From Seonamhaeicola sp. (GTDB lineage: Bacteria > Bacteroidota > Bacteroidia > Flavobacteriales > Flavobacteriaceae), in NCBI RefSeq assembly GCF_028281565.1, contig NZ_JANQJQ010000005.1, forward strand, positions 62,001-126,000: DNA of 64,000 nucleotides. Direction: 5' to 3'. A program made the translations under genes and the position numbers. Below the pieces are notes generated by a model, which was not told where the DNA came from, made no database searches, and saw only the letters and a list, made by a program, of their open reading frames with translations. This document shows, one piece after another, positions 8,261 to 18,200 of the stretch. Within the stretch, counting starts at the first letter, position 1; each line of letters starts with the position of its first letter.

Positions 8261-10348
8261 ATGTCTCTGAAAGTGAGCCAACGCATTATTTCTATATTGC
8301 TTAACCCTTATATTGTTGCCTTACTGGTGTCTGTTGCAATTATTGCTGGTATTCCTGATTCTTTTTCAAGGTATGAGGTGAGTTTAGAAACGAAAAACTA
8401 TAGTAACCTTTTAACAAGTAAGGTGTATCATCACGATTTTGACGGTGATGGATTGAGTGAACGTATAGAAGCACAGACCAATACTTTGGGTAATGCCAGT
8501 TTTTTGTATTATCATTCCAACGATGATTTTGTAGACCAAATTAATTTTAACAGCAAATGGCCGTTTAGACCAAAAAAAGATACCAGAAACCTATCGTTTA
8601 GTGATATTAATGGTAATGGGCATAAAGAAGTTTTTTTGATAACTCAAAGAGCAGATTCTATTTTTTTAAATATAATAGAGCTTTTTGTCGATCATGGTAT
8701 TGAGCTTCACAATATATTTATTGACACCATTGGTAAGTTTAATGGGGAACACAAATTTTGGATTGGCACATCTTCCATAGATCTGGAAAAAAGTAGCAAC
8801 GGGAATGAAGTGGTATTTGGTATTTTGACTGGGTTTGCTGCTAATCCACGTAATATATACAAATATAACCTTGAAGATAATAGAATAATAAAATCGCCTC
8901 ATCTAACCAATTCATTAGCCCTAAAAGAAACGTATGATTTGGATGCCGATGGAAGGAATGAAATCCTGTTGCATGGCTCTGCTTATGGGAATGCCATAGA
9001 AAGTGTTTATTCAAAACGTTCGGATTATAGTACGTGGTTGACGGTGTTGGATGATGATTTAAGCTTTTTATTTGAGCCTGTGGGATTTAAGGGGCTGGGA
9101 TCGACATACTGCTATGAATTTAAGAAGGGTAAAGCGTCAAAAGTAATTGCGCTCTTCAGATCCAGGCAATATAAAAAACAGACCTCCAAACTCCTTACAC
9201 TATCCATAGATGGTAAAATAGAAGGCGAAGCCCTGGTTCCAAGTGGTAAACAAGTATTGGTAAAAGTAAATGACACTGAATTTGTAATTTTTAATAATGA
9301 TAAAGGTGTGTTTCGTGTCTACGATAATAATTTGAAGTTAATAAAAGAAATAACAACAGAACCTTTTAGGTATGCTTATTTGTATGATGTGAATGGAGAT
9401 GAAACTAAAGAATGGCTAGTGATGCATAACGACTACAAACATGTTTCCATTTATACCCTCAATTTTAAACAGCCGGTTACTTTTGAGTTAAGTGGACCTG
9501 AAGAAGCCCGGGTTAATTTAGGTTTTAGAGAAATAAGAACTAATAAACGCCAGCTATTTTTTCAAAAAGATAAGTTTTTAATGTATTGCGATTACCGCGA
9601 AAACCCATTATATATATACCAATACGGTATTTATATTGCTATATACTTTGGCATTTTGGGCTTGGTTTTTTTGATTCTTAAAGGGCAGAGCATCAGGGAG
9701 GCCAAAAAACAGGCTATAGAAAGCGAAATTGCAGAGTTGCAAATCAAGACTATAAAAAATCAGGTAGATCCCCATTTTGTGTTTAACGCGATTAATACAA
9801 TTAGCGAAATGACTTTGGCGGATAATAAGTTAGAAGCAGATAACTTTATATGTCGTTTTTCGGACTTTATGAGGGATACCTTGCAAAATTCTGATAAGAT
9901 AATGACCACTTTAAAAGAGGAGCTGGAGTATACAGAGAACTTTATTAAACTACAAAAGATACGCCATAACAATAGTTTTGATTACGATATAAGTGTTGAT
10001 TCAGCTATAAATACAGAAACAAAAATACCTAAACATGTATTGTTTACTTATGTAGAGAATGCCATTAAGCACGGACTGACATTAAATCCAATTAAAGGCA
10101 TGCTTAAAATTGAAGTTAAGAAACAAAAACAAGGTATGTTATTGACGGTGGAGGACAATGGTGTTGGTTTAAGGAAGAGTAAGGCTAATAATAAGCATTC
10201 TACCGGTAGTGGTTTACTTATAATGGAAAAGATATTTGATTTGTATGCAAAACTCAATAAAAAGAAAATTATCCATAATATGATTGAGTTAAAAGATAAG
10301 GTTGACAATAATAAGGGTGTTAGAGTGGAAATTAAAATATTAAATTAA
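8261..10348 (+). CDS. LytS-type sensor histidine kinase with periplasmic VCBS/FG-GAP-like sensor
   Basis: 695 aa. A membrane segment near residues 12-30 is followed by a ~430-residue outside domain with calcium-loop-like repeats (DFDGDGLSE, DINGNGHKE, DLDADGRNE, DVNGDETKE), as in VCBS/FG-GAP beta-propellers. A second membrane segment lies at ~455-475, followed by a cytoplasmic His_kinase (PF06580) domain with the phospho-acceptor in DPHFVFNAIN (His505). The ATPase domain has the N-box ENAIKHG and the G-box VEDNGVGL. It should phosphorylate the response regulator that starts 8 bp downstream. The propeller suggests sensing of an extracellular polymer or protein, but the ligand is unknown. Confidence 0.88.
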   Translation: MSLKVSQRIISILLNPYIVALLVSVAIIAGIPDSFSRYEVSLETKNYSNLLTSKVYHHDFDGDGLSERIEAQTNTLGNASFLYYHSNDDFVDQINFNSKWPFRPKKDTRNLSFSDINGNGHKEVFLITQRADSIFLNIIELFVDHGIELHNIFIDTIGKFNGEHKFWIGTSSIDLEKSSNGNEVVFGILTGFAANPRNIYKYNLEDNRIIKSPHLTNSLALKETYDLDADGRNEILLHGSAYGNAIESVYSKRSDYSTWLTVLDDDLSFLFEPVGFKGLGSTYCYEFKKGKASKVIALFRSRQYKKQTSKLLTLSIDGKIEGEALVPSGKQVLVKVNDTEFVIFNNDKGVFRVYDNNLKLIKEITTEPFRYAYLYDVNGDETKEWLVMHNDYKHVSIYTLNFKQPVTFELSGPEEARVNLGFREIRTNKRQLFFQKDKFLMYCDYRENPLYIYQYGIYIAIYFGILGLVFLILKGQSIREAKKQAIESEIAELQIKTIKNQVDPHFVFNAINTISEMTLADNKLEADNFICRFSDFMRDTLQNSDKIMTTLKEELEYTENFIKLQKIRHNNSFDYDISVDSAINTETKIPKHVLFTYVENAIKHGLTLNPIKGMLKIEVKKQKQGMLLTVEDNGVGLRKSKANNKHSTGSGLLIMEKIFDLYAKLNKKKIIHNMIELKDKVDNNKGVRVEIKILN

Positions 10349-10356
10349 TTAAACGT

Positions 10357-10923
10357 ATGGAAACAAAAACGATTAAAGTAATTGTGGTAGATGACGAAAC
10401 CAGAGCCTTAAACCGCATGAAAATTTTGTTGAATAACTTTCCATATGTTGAAATATTGGAATTGATTGATGATGCCGAAAAAGCATTTAGTGCTATTCTA
10501 TATCATAAACCACATCTGGTATTTATGGATATTGAGATGCCCGGGCGTTCAGGTTTGGAACTGGCCGAGGACATCAATAAGAATAATTTGGATACTAAAA
10601 TCATTTATATCACGGCTTATGATCACTATGCCATAAAAGCTATAAAGACCTATGCCTTTGACTATCTGTTAAAACCCGTAAATATTGACGAGCTTAAAAC
10701 AACCTTAGAACGTTTTAAAACCAAATTACTGTCTAATCTGAGTAAACGTGAATTTGAGATCATTCGTTTAATAGGTAAAGGCTTGAACAGTAAAGCTATT
10801 GGAGAAACACTCTTTTTAAGTCGCCATACAGTTGATACTTACAGGCGTACCATTCTTGAAAAAACGGGTTGCAAAAATGCTGCTGAGTTGATCAGTTACG
10901 CAACCAGGAATCATTTAATCTAA
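10357..10923 (+). CDS. Response regulator, receiver plus LuxR-type HTH
   Basis: 188 aa, 8 bp after the kinase, so co-transcribed. The receiver domain at 8-120 has the acidic pair VDDE, phospho-acceptor Asp58 in FMDIEMPG, and the conserved lysine in LLKPV. The C-terminal ~60 residues are a LuxR/FixJ helix-turn-helix (LSKREFEIIRLIGKGLNSKA then SRHTVDTYRR), and the linker is very short. LytS-type kinases are usually paired with LytTR regulators; the LuxR partner here is a variation also seen elsewhere in Bacteroidota. Targets may include the genes downstream, where the TTTTGAGTA motif recurs. Confidence 0.9.
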   Translation: METKTIKVIVVDDETRALNRMKILLNNFPYVEILELIDDAEKAFSAILYHKPHLVFMDIEMPGRSGLELAEDINKNNLDTKIIYITAYDHYAIKAIKTYAFDYLLKPVNIDELKTTLERFKTKLLSNLSKREFEIIRLIGKGLNSKAIGETLFLSRHTVDTYRRTILEKTGCKNAAELISYATRNHLI

Positions 10924-11046
10924 ATAGTCATTCGGTTGCTAAGTATATTTCTTTTTGGATTACTCAGTTACCAGGGCTATTTTACTTAATCTTTGAAAAC
11001 AAACACTTTATCTTTCCGTTTATCTATACTTTTTACCATTGGTCTT

Positions 11047-11081
11047 AACTCTCAATTTTGAGTACTAAAACTCTCAGAGTT
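11047..11081. promoter_or_regulatory. Clustered dyad motifs upstream of the membrane-protein gene
   Basis: Within 35 bp lie AACTCTCA, TTTTGAGTACT (11056-11066) and the odd-length palindrome AACTCTCAGAGTT (11069-11081). TTTTGAGTA matches the half-site of the inverted repeat before the kinase gene at 8159. A regulator-binding cluster in the 250-bp gap between the regulator gene and the 11174 gene is inferred from this recurrence only. Confidence 0.35.
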
Positions 11082-11173
11082 ATCAATATTGTTAGGTGGT
11101 TTTCCATTTAAATTTACAGCAAACAAAAAAATCAAGAAGCTGTATTGGCAAAAAGATTAAAATTTAAACAAAC

Positions 11174-11671
11174 ATGGTCACATTTATTGTTAAAGTCATA
11201 GTGACGTTATTTTTATTTCTAGTAGCAGCTATAATAACTGGGTTTTGGCTTTTATTTGGGACAGTTTATTTGGTTTTGATGCTAACACGCATCATTATTA
11301 TTTATACTATAGCTCTAATTAACTCTTTTATCAGTGGAACGGTTTTAAAAGAAGATTATAACAAAGCTATAGAGGAAATTGTAAACACATATGTTTTTAA
11401 TTATGTAAAGATATGTTCATTGCCAATAATGATATGGCATAACCAATTGACACCGAGTAATCAAGGTTTAAAACAAATTTTATCAATAGAACTTTTAGAA
11501 ATAAAGAAGAGTTGGTTTATAACAACTACGGTATTCGTATCATTTATGTTGTCTTTTGGTTTGTGTTTATCGTGTTTGCTGTATGCAAATAATAAAGAAA
11601 TGATAGACGCTTATTTAGAAGGTAAAATTATTTCTTCCAATATAGAAATGCAGAGAAGATCAAATCAGTGA
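11174..11671 (+). CDS. Hypothetical membrane protein
   Basis: 165 aa, not recognised. There is a long hydrophobic stretch at residues 3-47 (probably two membrane passes), an amphipathic middle section (KEDYNKAIEEIVNTYVFNYVK), another membrane segment at ~115-140, and a basic tail ending QRRSNQ. It sits downstream of the two-component pair and upstream of the 54-residue basic peptide gene, all on the plus strand. Very AT-rich codon use. It could be a target of the neighbouring regulator; this is inference from position and the shared motif. Confidence 0.6.
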   Translation: MVTFIVKVIVTLFLFLVAAIITGFWLLFGTVYLVLMLTRIIIIYTIALINSFISGTVLKEDYNKAIEEIVNTYVFNYVKICSLPIMIWHNQLTPSNQGLKQILSIELLEIKKSWFITTTVFVSFMLSFGLCLSCLLYANNKEMIDAYLEGKIISSNIEMQRRSNQ

Positions 11672-11768
11672 TAAAAGAGCAGATTAATTGCCAAGTAGAT
11701 TTTTAAAAGTTGTCAAGGAATAAATAGAAAATATCAGAATATAGTGTTTAATTTTTAAAACTTGAGAT

Positions 11769-11933
11769 ATGTCAAATTTAGTTAGAGCTGCTAAATATAG
11801 GGAGCGAGCAGCAAAGTATAGGCTACAAGCAGAAAAACTTAGAAAAAGAGGTAATGAAGTAAGGGCTGCGCAATATGAACGGTCTGCAGCAGCTGACGAA
11901 GTAAAAGCAGCTAAGCTAGAAAGAAGAGCGTAA
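11769..11933 (+). CDS. Small Ala/Arg/Lys-rich helical protein (54 aa)
   Basis: An ATG-to-TAA frame of 54 codons that starts MSNLVRAAKY and ends AAKLERRA. It is made almost only of A, R, K, E, Q and Y in a repeating pattern (AAKYRERAAKYR, RAAQYERSAA), which predicts one long amphipathic basic helix. It contains no proline, one glycine and no cysteine. A perfect 12-bp intrinsic terminator follows 14 bp after the stop, supporting a real transcription unit. Not recognised; it could be a nucleic-acid-binding, membrane-active or structural peptide. It lies 97 bp after the membrane-protein gene. Confidence 0.55.
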   Translation: MSNLVRAAKYRERAAKYRLQAEKLRKRGNEVRAAQYERSAAADEVKAAKLERRA

Positions 11934-11947
11934 TTCCTTTTTATTTT

Positions 11948-11982
11948 AAGAAGCCATTTGAATTAATTTAAATGGCTTCTTT
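11948..11982 (+). terminator. Intrinsic terminator with perfect 12-bp stem
   Basis: AAGAAGCCATTT and its exact complement AAATGGCTTCTT enclose a 10-nt loop, followed by a short T-rich stretch. It closes the small-peptide gene. The 168 bp from here to the M1 peptidase gene hold nothing else I recognise. Confidence 0.75.
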
Positions 11983-12149
11983 GCGTTTGTGGCATTTTTG
12001 GACTAAAGTTTGCTATATTGGTTATATGAAATGAGCATTAATAAGTTTTATCATTTAAATTGTCGCAAATGGTAAAATTTTAATGCGAATTACTGAATGA
12101 GAAGAAATCTTTTGTTTCTTCAAAATTCTAAACGAAAGATTTCGAACAG

Positions 12150-14126
12150 ATGAAATTATTGAGCCTCATTTTCTTTTTCTTTATAGCTTTTTCAGGGTTT
12201 TCCCAGCAAACGGATTGTGTAGATTTTAAAACGGCCCATGCAGACCTGTCCATTAAACCGAATAGCAGCGAGGTAGGAGGTCATGTAGTTTATACTTTCG
12301 AAGTATTAAAAGATATAGACTCCATTTATCTAAACGCCAATAATTTTTTGCATGTAGAAGGTTTATTAAACGAAACGATATTTCATGATTATGATAAAAA
12401 ATATTTTGTTGTAAAACATGAATTCAAAAAAGGAGAGACGCATCAATTGGATATTGGTTTTGTGACTCAGCCCAAAAAGGCCTTTTATTTTATTGGTTGG
12501 GATGAGGGAGAAGGTGATTTCGAGAACTTCAATCACCAGAAAAAGCAGGTTTGGACTCAGGGTCAGGGTAAATATACCAGCAACTGGTTGCCTAGTATTG
12601 ATGATATGAATGATAAAATTGAGTTCGATTTATCAATAACATTTGATTCTGACTATAAAGTTATTGCCAATGGTAAGCTAACGAATAAACAAATAAACGA
12701 ATCGACAATAACCTGGCATTACGATATGCAAAAACCCATGTCCAGTTATTTGGTGGCCTTAGCCATTGGGAAATATGATAAAAAGGTCGAGTACTCTAAA
12801 AGTGGTATTCCTTTGGAAATGTATTATTACCCGGAAGATTCGCTAAAGTTTGAACCTACCTACCGTTACACAAAAAGGATGTTTGATTTTTTAGAGGAAG
12901 AAATAGGTGTGCCGTATCCATGGCAAAATTACAAGCAGGTACCAGTAAAGGATTTTTTATACGCCGGTATGGAAAATACCGGAACAACTATTTTTTCAGA
13001 CAGTTATGTTATTGATTCCATTGGGTTTGCAGACAAGAATTGTGTAAATGTGAATGCCCATGAATTGGCGCATCAATGGTTTGGCAATTTGGTAACGGAA
13101 ACCTCCGGTACGCATCATTGGTTACAGGAGGGTTTTGCTACCTATTATGCCTTATTAGCTGAAAAAGACATTTTTGGGGAAGATTATTACTATTGGAGGT
13201 TGTATGAATATGCCCGGGAGCTACTGGAGCAAAATAGGGCAGGGCAAAGTACTTCGTTGTTGGACCCAAAATCCAGTAGTACTACTTTTTATAAGAGAGG
13301 TGCCTGGGTATTACATGTGTTGCGTGAGAAAGTAGGTAATAAGGCTTTTAAAGAAGCGGTAAAGCGCTATTTGTTGAAACATCAGCTTAAAAATGTGGAG
13401 ACTAATGATTTTATAAGTGAAGTTGAAAAGGCTGGTGTGAAGGATTTGGATGCTTTTACTGAAAACTGGTTAAACACTCAAACTTTTATGTATGATAAGG
13501 CTTTGGAGAGTCTTAAAAGATCTGTTTTTATCCAGGAATATATTATGGCGGATTGTGAAGCACAGACCGCTAAGTGTCAGGAGTATTTGTCGTCCTGGAT
13601 CTCTGATGAGGCTAAATCAAAAGTTGTATTTCAATCACCTGAGCTTATCAATAAGCAAGCTTTTAAAAACCCATTAAAAGTCAGGCAGGCTATAGCTCAA
13701 AGTTTAACAGATATACCATCAGAATTAAAAGCTGATTACGAATCGCTTTTAAATGATAAGTCCTACAGGACCATTGAATCGGCTTTGTTTAGCTTATGGC
13801 GTAATTTCCCTGAGGATAGAGAAAAATATCTGACTCAAACCAAAGATGTTGTTGGTTTTAATGATAAAAATGTCAGGATCCTTTGGTTGACGCTGGCCTT
13901 AATAACCGAAGATTTTGAAGTTGAAAATAAAAAGGCTTATTTTGATGAATTAATTGGTTATACAGGTTCTGAATACGGTTTTGAAGTGCGGCAAAACGCG
14001 TTTCAGTATTTAAATCAAATACAGGCTTGCAATAAGACTTGTGAAGACAATTTAAAACAAGCTACAACACATCATAACTGGCGCTTTAAAAAGTTTGCTA
14101 AGGCACTTCTGGAAACTCAGGAATAA
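12150..14126 (+). CDS. Secreted M1-family metallo-aminopeptidase
   Basis: 658 aa with a signal peptide (residues 1-19, ending FSQ). The exopeptidase motif appears as AGMENTGTT (GAMEN-like). The zinc site is HELAH at 304-308 with the third ligand Glu327 in LQEGFATYY, giving the exact HExxH-x18-E spacing of gluzincins. The N-terminal ~190 residues are the beta-saddle domain; the C-terminal ~200 residues are helical, HEAT-like. It should remove N-terminal residues from peptides in the periplasm or outside the cell. Single gene, next to a REP-like element. Confidence 0.92.
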   Translation: MKLLSLIFFFFIAFSGFSQQTDCVDFKTAHADLSIKPNSSEVGGHVVYTFEVLKDIDSIYLNANNFLHVEGLLNETIFHDYDKKYFVVKHEFKKGETHQLDIGFVTQPKKAFYFIGWDEGEGDFENFNHQKKQVWTQGQGKYTSNWLPSIDDMNDKIEFDLSITFDSDYKVIANGKLTNKQINESTITWHYDMQKPMSSYLVALAIGKYDKKVEYSKSGIPLEMYYYPEDSLKFEPTYRYTKRMFDFLEEEIGVPYPWQNYKQVPVKDFLYAGMENTGTTIFSDSYVIDSIGFADKNCVNVNAHELAHQWFGNLVTETSGTHHWLQEGFATYYALLAEKDIFGEDYYYWRLYEYARELLEQNRAGQSTSLLDPKSSSTTFYKRGAWVLHVLREKVGNKAFKEAVKRYLLKHQLKNVETNDFISEVEKAGVKDLDAFTENWLNTQTFMYDKALESLKRSVFIQEYIMADCEAQTAKCQEYLSSWISDEAKSKVVFQSPELINKQAFKNPLKVRQAIAQSLTDIPSELKADYESLLNDKSYRTIESALFSLWRNFPEDREKYLTQTKDVVGFNDKNVRILWLTLALITEDFEVENKKAYFDELIGYTGSEYGFEVRQNAFQYLNQIQACNKTCEDNLKQATTHHNWRFKKFAKALLETQE

Positions 14127-14137
14127 CATTGGTGTGA

Positions 14138-14220
14138 GTGCGAACGGAGTGAAGCAATCCAGGTGCTTGCATCATAAATAATGATGAGATTACTTCGTCG
14201 ATTCCTCCTCGTAATGACGC
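14138..14220. repeat. REP-like imperfect palindrome
   Basis: GTGCGAACGGAGTGAAGCAATC faces a roughly complementary GATTACTTCGTCGATTCCTCCTCG across ~28 bp. This resembles the dispersed 'CATTGCGA...GAAGCAATC' palindromes common between genes in Bacteroidota. It fills the gap between the convergent M1 peptidase and PorP/SprF genes, where it may fold in the mRNA. Confidence 0.5.
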
Positions 14221-14279
14221 AAAAAAGCAAAGTTAGCGGATTTCAGCTGCTAACTGATGACTGAATACTGGGACTGTGA

Positions 14280-15278
14280 CTATTTTCTGCGTTCTAACCT
14301 GGCAGGATTTCTGCAGACTAAACAACTGGCAAGATAGGTTATGGAAAACTCGTAAACACCATCTGTCCTGCCAATTTTAGAGGTGTTAAAGTCATAAGAA
14401 AATCCAAAGCGCAATTGTTCAAGCTCTAAACCGGCAAAAGCATTAACGGACGTTAATAAATGGCTGTTATTACTGTTTTTTGCAGGATTAGTAACAGCAG
14501 TAGCTCCCAAAAAGAGCTTCTCCAATTTTATCATGGACGTCAGGTCCAGTCTGTTGTATTCACCTTGTTGCATATAATTGACTGATAACATAATGTCGTT
14601 ATAATCATAGTAGGGAAATTTATAGTTTGCATGTATGGAATAAAAAATATCCAGTGGCAGATTATTGTTTTCAACAAAAGAAATATTAGGCCTGTTTAAA
14701 TGTTTGATTGTGGCTCCTAACCATAGGTCCGTGCCATTTCGGGCATTTTTTTTATCAAAGACAAATCCCGCCGAAAAATCAAAAAAAGTAATATTCCTGT
14801 TAGCGTTTAAGAAATAGGCGTCTGATGTATTTGGGTTTATGGTTTCTGAAAAGATATTTATTTGATCGGATAAAACCAAGTTGCTAAAGTTGAATGATTT
14901 TGTTCCAAACCCGACCTCAATTGCCGGTCTGAAATACCACTCGTTTGCCAATCTTACATGATACGAGTAATTGATATTTCCTTGCAGGTGGTTGTATTTA
15001 GTGTTGTTTTCGTGTTGATTTAAAATACTAATACCCAAACCGCCAATAGTTTCAACCCAGGTATTGAAAAACACATAGTCAGTATCTACCCGTAAACCTA
15101 AATTAGGCCATTGGGTTCTATGAATTAACCCAAAATACGAAGCGTTTTCAAAGCCGGAAAAACCAGGATTTAAAGTTTCCGGAATTTGAAAATATTGACT
15201 AAATACGGGGTCCTGGGCTGTAACTTGATGACACAAAAAACTGCTGATAATTATTGAAAAGTATATTCTTATTTTCAT
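14280..15278 (-). CDS. PorP/SprF-family type IX secretion outer-membrane protein
   Basis: 332 aa. A signal peptide (cleavage after VTAQ) is followed by DPVFSQYFQIPETLNPGFSG, the family signature, then HRTQWPNLG. The rest alternates amphipathic beta strands as in a ~14-strand barrel. The start lies 5 bp after the stop of the 2026-aa CHU_C adhesin, so the two are co-transcribed. In F. johnsoniae, SprF is needed to secrete or attach SprB, and PorP-like proteins are generally encoded beside their CHU_C (type B sorting) partners. This gene is therefore predicted to serve the adjacent adhesin. A second homologue lies at 44502. Confidence 0.88.
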   Translation of the reverse strand: MKIRIYFSIIISSFLCHQVTAQDPVFSQYFQIPETLNPGFSGFENASYFGLIHRTQWPNLGLRVDTDYVFFNTWVETIGGLGISILNQHENNTKYNHLQGNINYSYHVRLANEWYFRPAIEVGFGTKSFNFSNLVLSDQINIFSETINPNTSDAYFLNANRNITFFDFSAGFVFDKKNARNGTDLWLGATIKHLNRPNISFVENNNLPLDIFYSIHANYKFPYYDYNDIMLSVNYMQQGEYNRLDLTSMIKLEKLFLGATAVTNPAKNSNNSHLLTSVNAFAGLELEQLRFGFSYDFNTSKIGRTDGVYEFSITYLASCLVCRNPARLERRK

Positions 15279-15283
15279 TATGC

Positions 15284-18200
15284 TTATTTAATTAGGACAA
15301 AAGCACCTTTTGACTTTATGATTTCCCCGTAAAGCGTTACGCCGGAAAAAGTGAAGTAATAGTTGCCGTTTTCTGCGTTAGTGTCTTTTATTTTTCCATT
15401 CCAACCACGCAGGCTATCGCCTTCTTCGGAAAAAACCATACTACCCCAGGTATCGTAAATTTCAAATGTCATATTAGATAATCCGATCTGTGACGGCAGG
15501 AAAAAATCATTTAGTATATCATTATTTGGGGTAAATGCATTTGGTATTATCAGGCTGTAACCTTTTTGAATATTAAGTGTAATTGTTTTGGTATACACAC
15601 AATCAAAAGGGTATACTACAGTTTGTGTGACCACATAGGTGCCTACCTCTTTGTATATGTGAACAGGGCTTTCTTCACTTGAAAATGTACCATCTCCAAA
15701 ATCCCAGGATATTCCAATAAAATCTCCCGTAGAGGTGTTAGTAAATTGAATAGGGTCTTCAATAGAATAAAAGCCGTAGTTGATAAAAGCATTTGAGCTT
15801 ATATCAAAATCAGGGTCACCTAATTCCGGAATATCTACATTATAGGAATACGATGTGTTACATCCTAAACTATCAATCACATCTATAGTTACCAGTCCAT
15901 TCAGGTCGGTTTGCATGATCTCACCGTTAGCTCCGCTTATGGTGCCGCTGGACCAGGTAATTTGATAGGGAGGGACGCCACCACTTGGATTTGCTACAAA
16001 AGATTGTTCTATGGTTTTGGTATCGCAGTTGTGGTCTGTAATCACATCGACTTCTATTGCTAAAGGTTCAAAACGATTGACAATAAAGCTTTCAGAGATT
16101 TCACAACCGCTGGCGTCCGTAACATTTAGCGTATAATTCCCGGGCGGGATATTACTCAAATCCTCAGTGACGGCACCATTAGACCATCTATAGGTTAATG
16201 GTAATGTTCCGCCTGTTACAATAACATTAATAGCTCCTGTGTTGGCGTCGTCACAATCAAGAGCGTCGGTTTTGACCCCAGTTAATTCTAATGGATCAGG
16301 TTCTGTAATTACAAAGGTTTCACTTATTACACATGATTTTCCATCGATAATTGTAACCGTATATGTTCCTGGTCCAATATTATTTCGTTCAATGCCTGCT
16401 GTTGGGTCATCATCCCAATTCAAGTCTAAAGGGTCAATGCCTCCTTCCAGATTCAGTACTATTCTGGCATCATTTGCTCCATGGCACGACACATTGGCAA
16501 CCTCCGGGGAAATTCTAAAGACAGGAGGTGAGGCAATTTCAACGGTGACTGATTTTACACAATCGGTGGCATCTGTAACCGTAATTACATAGGTGCCCGG
16601 TGATAAATTGGTTTGTACCAATCCGGAGCCTAAATTGCTCCAGGATACTGTATAGGGTGCATTGCCTCCGGTAATGCTGTTTATTGTAATAGAGGCATCA
16701 TTATCACTGTAACATTCAATTTCTGTAGCGGTATAATCTATAATGATTTCATCAGATTGATTGATAATGACCTCCAAAGTGTCCGTACATCCTGATCGGT
16801 CTGTAACAATTAAATTATAGGTGCCTGAAAAAAGACCGGTTAAGTTTTGATTTGTGCTTGTAAAACCATTCGGTCCTGTCCAGCTGTAAGTGTAATCAAA
16901 AACACCCGGAGACACTTCAAAAGGCCTTCCGCCTGTGATGTTGATGTTGATATTACCTGTAGCCTCCCCAAAACAAATGACATCTACTTTAGAATCTAAG
17001 CTAACCTGTAATTCTGGTGGCTCAACAATTGTAAAGCTCTGTGAAATGGGTGCACAATTGTTAGCATCGGTTACAGTTATTTCGTAATCTCCCGATGCGA
17101 GGTTGGCTAAGTCCTGAGAGGTGTCATAAATTAAGCCATTTCTCGTCCAGTTATATGTGTATGGCTCCGTACCACCGGAAACTTCAATATTAATGTTACC
17201 GTCATTAGCGCCAAAACAAGAAATGGTTTCAGGGTCAAAATCTATGGTGCTGAAAATTAATTCATCAGGCTCGGTAATTGTAAAAGTTTCGTTATATGGA
17301 CAACCACCGTCATCTAAAATAGAGACTGTGTAAGTGCCGGGAGCAAGGTTAGAAATATCCTCGTTTGAACTGTTAAAGCCATTTGGGCCGGTCCAATTGA
17401 TTTGATATGGGTTTCCGGTAGGGAACGGCACGCCACCGGAAATGGTAATATCCAATGCGCCCCCATTATCCAAATAACAAAGGCTGTTGGATTGTATGGT
17501 GGTAATACTGATAGATGGATTAACAGTAACTACAACTTCAAAGGTATTCCCTATACATGTGCCTAATGTAGGTGTAACTGTATAGGTAACCGTAGCCGGT
17601 GCTATGGTAGTATTGGTTAAAGTTTGTGAAATTGAATTTTGAGGTGCAGTTTCTTGAGAAGCTCCTGTTATGGCTCCAACAGGATTGATCGCCGGGGTTG
17701 ACCAGGTGTAGGTTGTCCCAGCGGGAGCTATGTCCCCTCCGGAATTATCCGGTGTGATGGAAAATGCATTGCCACTGCAAATAATATCGGATTTATTGCT
17801 GATGTCCGGTGTTTCATTTACAGTGTTTTCAGCTACTTGCGAGATGATTTCGGTACAGCCTCCGGATGAAAATGTAATGATAACATAATAAAACATAGTA
17901 CCGACTGTTCCGGAAGGTGGCGTATAACTTGTACCGGTTTCACCGATTATTGCTGTACCTGTATTGGTGTCATTGATAGTATTACTGTACCATTGATAAG
18001 TCGGGATGCCCACCCCATCCGCATAGGCAATCGTTAAGGTGTTAAATATATCCCCAAAACATATGGTTTCCGAAACCGGCTGATTGGTAATAGTTGGAGC
18101 TGGGTTAATAATGACTTCAGCAGTGTTGCTCACAACACTACACCCGGGATTGGCCTGCGTTATGACCACATAATAATATTGAGTGCCTACGTTTGATGTG

